DNA of 6,591 bases from Alphaproteobacteria bacterium (GTDB lineage Bacteria > Pseudomonadota > Alphaproteobacteria > RF32 > CAG-239), in the NCBI GenBank assembly GCA_003542415.1, contig DPKR01000034.1, forward strand, positions 1 to 6,591, given 5' to 3'. The position numbers were made by a program, and so were the translations under genes. This document shows, piece by piece, positions 5,473 to 6,591 of this stretch. Under the pieces are notes generated by a model that did no database searches, was not told the DNA's origin, and worked only from the letters and a program-made list of their open reading frames with translations. The number at the start of each line of letters is the position of its first letter. Position 1 is the first letter of the stretch.

Positions 5473-6591
5473 ATGGAATATCAAAAAACAACATTAAATA
5501 ATGGCCTTCAAATCATCACAAGCAATCGAGAGGGCATAGAAACCGTTTCTCTCGGCATTTGGGTCAATACAGGCTCAGCCTATGAAAGCGTTGAAAATAA
5601 CGGCATTTCGCATTTTATTGAGCATATGGTTTTCAAAGGCACAAAAAAACGCAACGCCTTGCAAATTTCCGAAGATATTGAAAATGTCGGCGGCCAGACC
5701 AATGCATATACCTCTCGTGAGTTCACGGCTTTTTATGCTAAAATGCTCAAATCAGATATTGAGCTTGCCATTGATGTGATTGCTGATTTTATTGCCGCAC
5801 CAACTTTTGATTCTTCTGAAATGGTCAAAGAAAAAGAAGTCGTCATTCAAGAAATCAAACAAGGTATTGACACGCCGGATGACGCTATTTTTGATTATTT
5901 TCAAGAAGACGCCTTTAAAGGCTTGCCAATCGGGCGCACAATCTTAGGGCCGGAAAACACTGTCAGAGGTTTTAATGCTGACATTATGCGCTCTTATATG
6001 CAATCACACTATGGCACAAACAATATGATTGTTGTTGCTGTCGGCAATTTAGATCATGATGCCTTTGTGAAAATGGTTGAAGACCGCTTGGGAAATTATC
6101 AAAACAAAAGTTCGTTTAAAATCGAGCCTCAAACATACACCGGCGGCTTTACGGTTCAAAAACGTGATATTGAACAAGTTCATGCTCTCATCGGTTTTAA
6201 GGGGATTGAATATAAAAACCCGATGTATTACCCCGTTTCGATTTTCTCAACCATCTTCGGCGGCGGTATGTCATCACGACTCTTTCAGGAAATCAGAGAA
6301 AAACGCGGCCTTGTCTATACCGTTTACAGTTTCACCAATTCGCATACGGCAGGTGGTTTGTTCGGCATTTATGCGGGCACCACGGCAGATGAGCTCGTTG
6401 AGCTTATCCCTGTTGTGGCAGACGAAATCAAAAAAGTTTGCAATGAATATGTTTCAGATATTGAGCTCAAGCGTGCCAAAACGCAGCTCAAAGCGAGCAT
6501 GCTGATGGCTTTAGAGAGCTCTTCTTCAACAGCTGAGGTGATGGCGCGTCAAAGCCTTATTCACAATCGCATTATCCCGACCGATGAAATC
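5473..6591 (+). CDS. M16 family zinc metallopeptidase (processing-peptidase-like), 3' end missing
   Basis: The first 373 residues are present and the frame is open at the right edge. Family members of about 410-430 residues suggest only the last 40-60 are missing. The inverted zinc motif HFIEH (His47, Glu50, His51) and the third ligand Glu127 (in VVIQEIKQ, 76 residues after His51) are intact, so this is a catalytically competent subunit like mitochondrial processing peptidase beta, not an inactive partner. The second M16 domain carries the conserved GGGMSSRLFQEIREKRGLVY block (263-282), which contributes to substrate binding. There is no signal peptide, so a cytoplasmic peptidase is likely. 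Such single-subunit M16 enzymes are widespread in Alphaproteobacteria. The ATG at 5473 fits the family N-terminus (TTLNNGLQI follows), though only a weak GAAAG (5462-5466) serves as ribosome binding site. Its promoter faces that of elbB. Confidence 0.95.
   Translation, partial: MEYQKTTLNNGLQIITSNREGIETVSLGIWVNTGSAYESVENNGISHFIEHMVFKGTKKRNALQISEDIENVGGQTNAYTSREFTAFYAKMLKSDIELAIDVIADFIAAPTFDSSEMVKEKEVVIQEIKQGIDTPDDAIFDYFQEDAFKGLPIGRTILGPENTVRGFNADIMRSYMQSHYGTNNMIVVAVGNLDHDAFVKMVEDRLGNYQNKSSFKIEPQTYTGGFTVQKRDIEQVHALIGFKGIEYKNPMYYPVSIFSTIFGGGMSSRLFQEIREKRGLVYTVYSFTNSHTAGGLFGIYAGTTADELVELIPVVADEIKKVCNEYVSDIELKRAKTQLKASMLMALESSSSTAEVMARQSLIHNRIIPTDEI

Noticed and set aside
5454..5501. 15-codon ATG-started upstream frame overlapping the M16 start
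   Set aside because: It starts within the predicted leader but has no ribosome binding site and a Lys/Asn-rich content expected by chance in poly-A sequence.
6077..6505. 142-codon + strand frame inside the M16 peptidase gene
   Set aside because: The M16 frame continues through this interval with conserved motifs (GGGMSSRLFQEIREKRGLVY), so the other frame is a shadow.
1..6591. tRNA, rRNA, CRISPR array, insertion sequence or attachment site
   Set aside because: No cloverleaf, regularly spaced repeats, transposase motifs or terminal inverted repeats were seen; the only tandem repeat is the short in-frame one in the large gene.

Overview
The window is AT-rich bacterial DNA with five protein-coding genes, no RNA genes, no mobile element and no CRISPR array. 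The most likely source is an alphaproteobacterium or a close relative, probably an uncultured low-GC lineage. This rests on an M16 processing peptidase of the kind common in Alphaproteobacteria and an ElbB-type DJ-1/PfpI protein typical of Proteobacteria. It is an inference from protein style, not from a marker gene.

Layout, left to right: (1) bases 1-148 are upstream sequence whose reading frame stays open into the first gene. (2) A very large gene (149-3661, +) encodes a 1170-residue protein with no cysteine. It has an acidic helical N-terminal half, a central block of Ala/Gly-rich hydrophobic segments, a polar domain, a short Pro-rich hinge and a charged tail. I cannot assign it to a family. 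(3) A strong bidirectional hairpin terminator is shared with (4) a small DUF378 membrane protein gene (3710-3922, -). (5) A short divergent spacer leads to a class I SAM-dependent methyltransferase gene (4011-4709, +), which ends one base from (6) elbB (4711-5373, -). (7) A compact divergent promoter region contains a perfect 7+7 bp inverted repeat. It separates elbB from (8) an M16 zinc peptidase gene (5473 onward, +) that runs off the right edge.

Strand alternates gene by gene (+ - + - +), so no two genes can form an operon and each must have its own promoter. Nothing in the layout ties the five genes into one pathway. ElbB, the M16 peptidase, the DUF378 protein and the methyltransferase look like ordinary chromosomal genes. 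The large protein is the least explained item. The elbB/M16 promoter region is the clearest regulatory structure.
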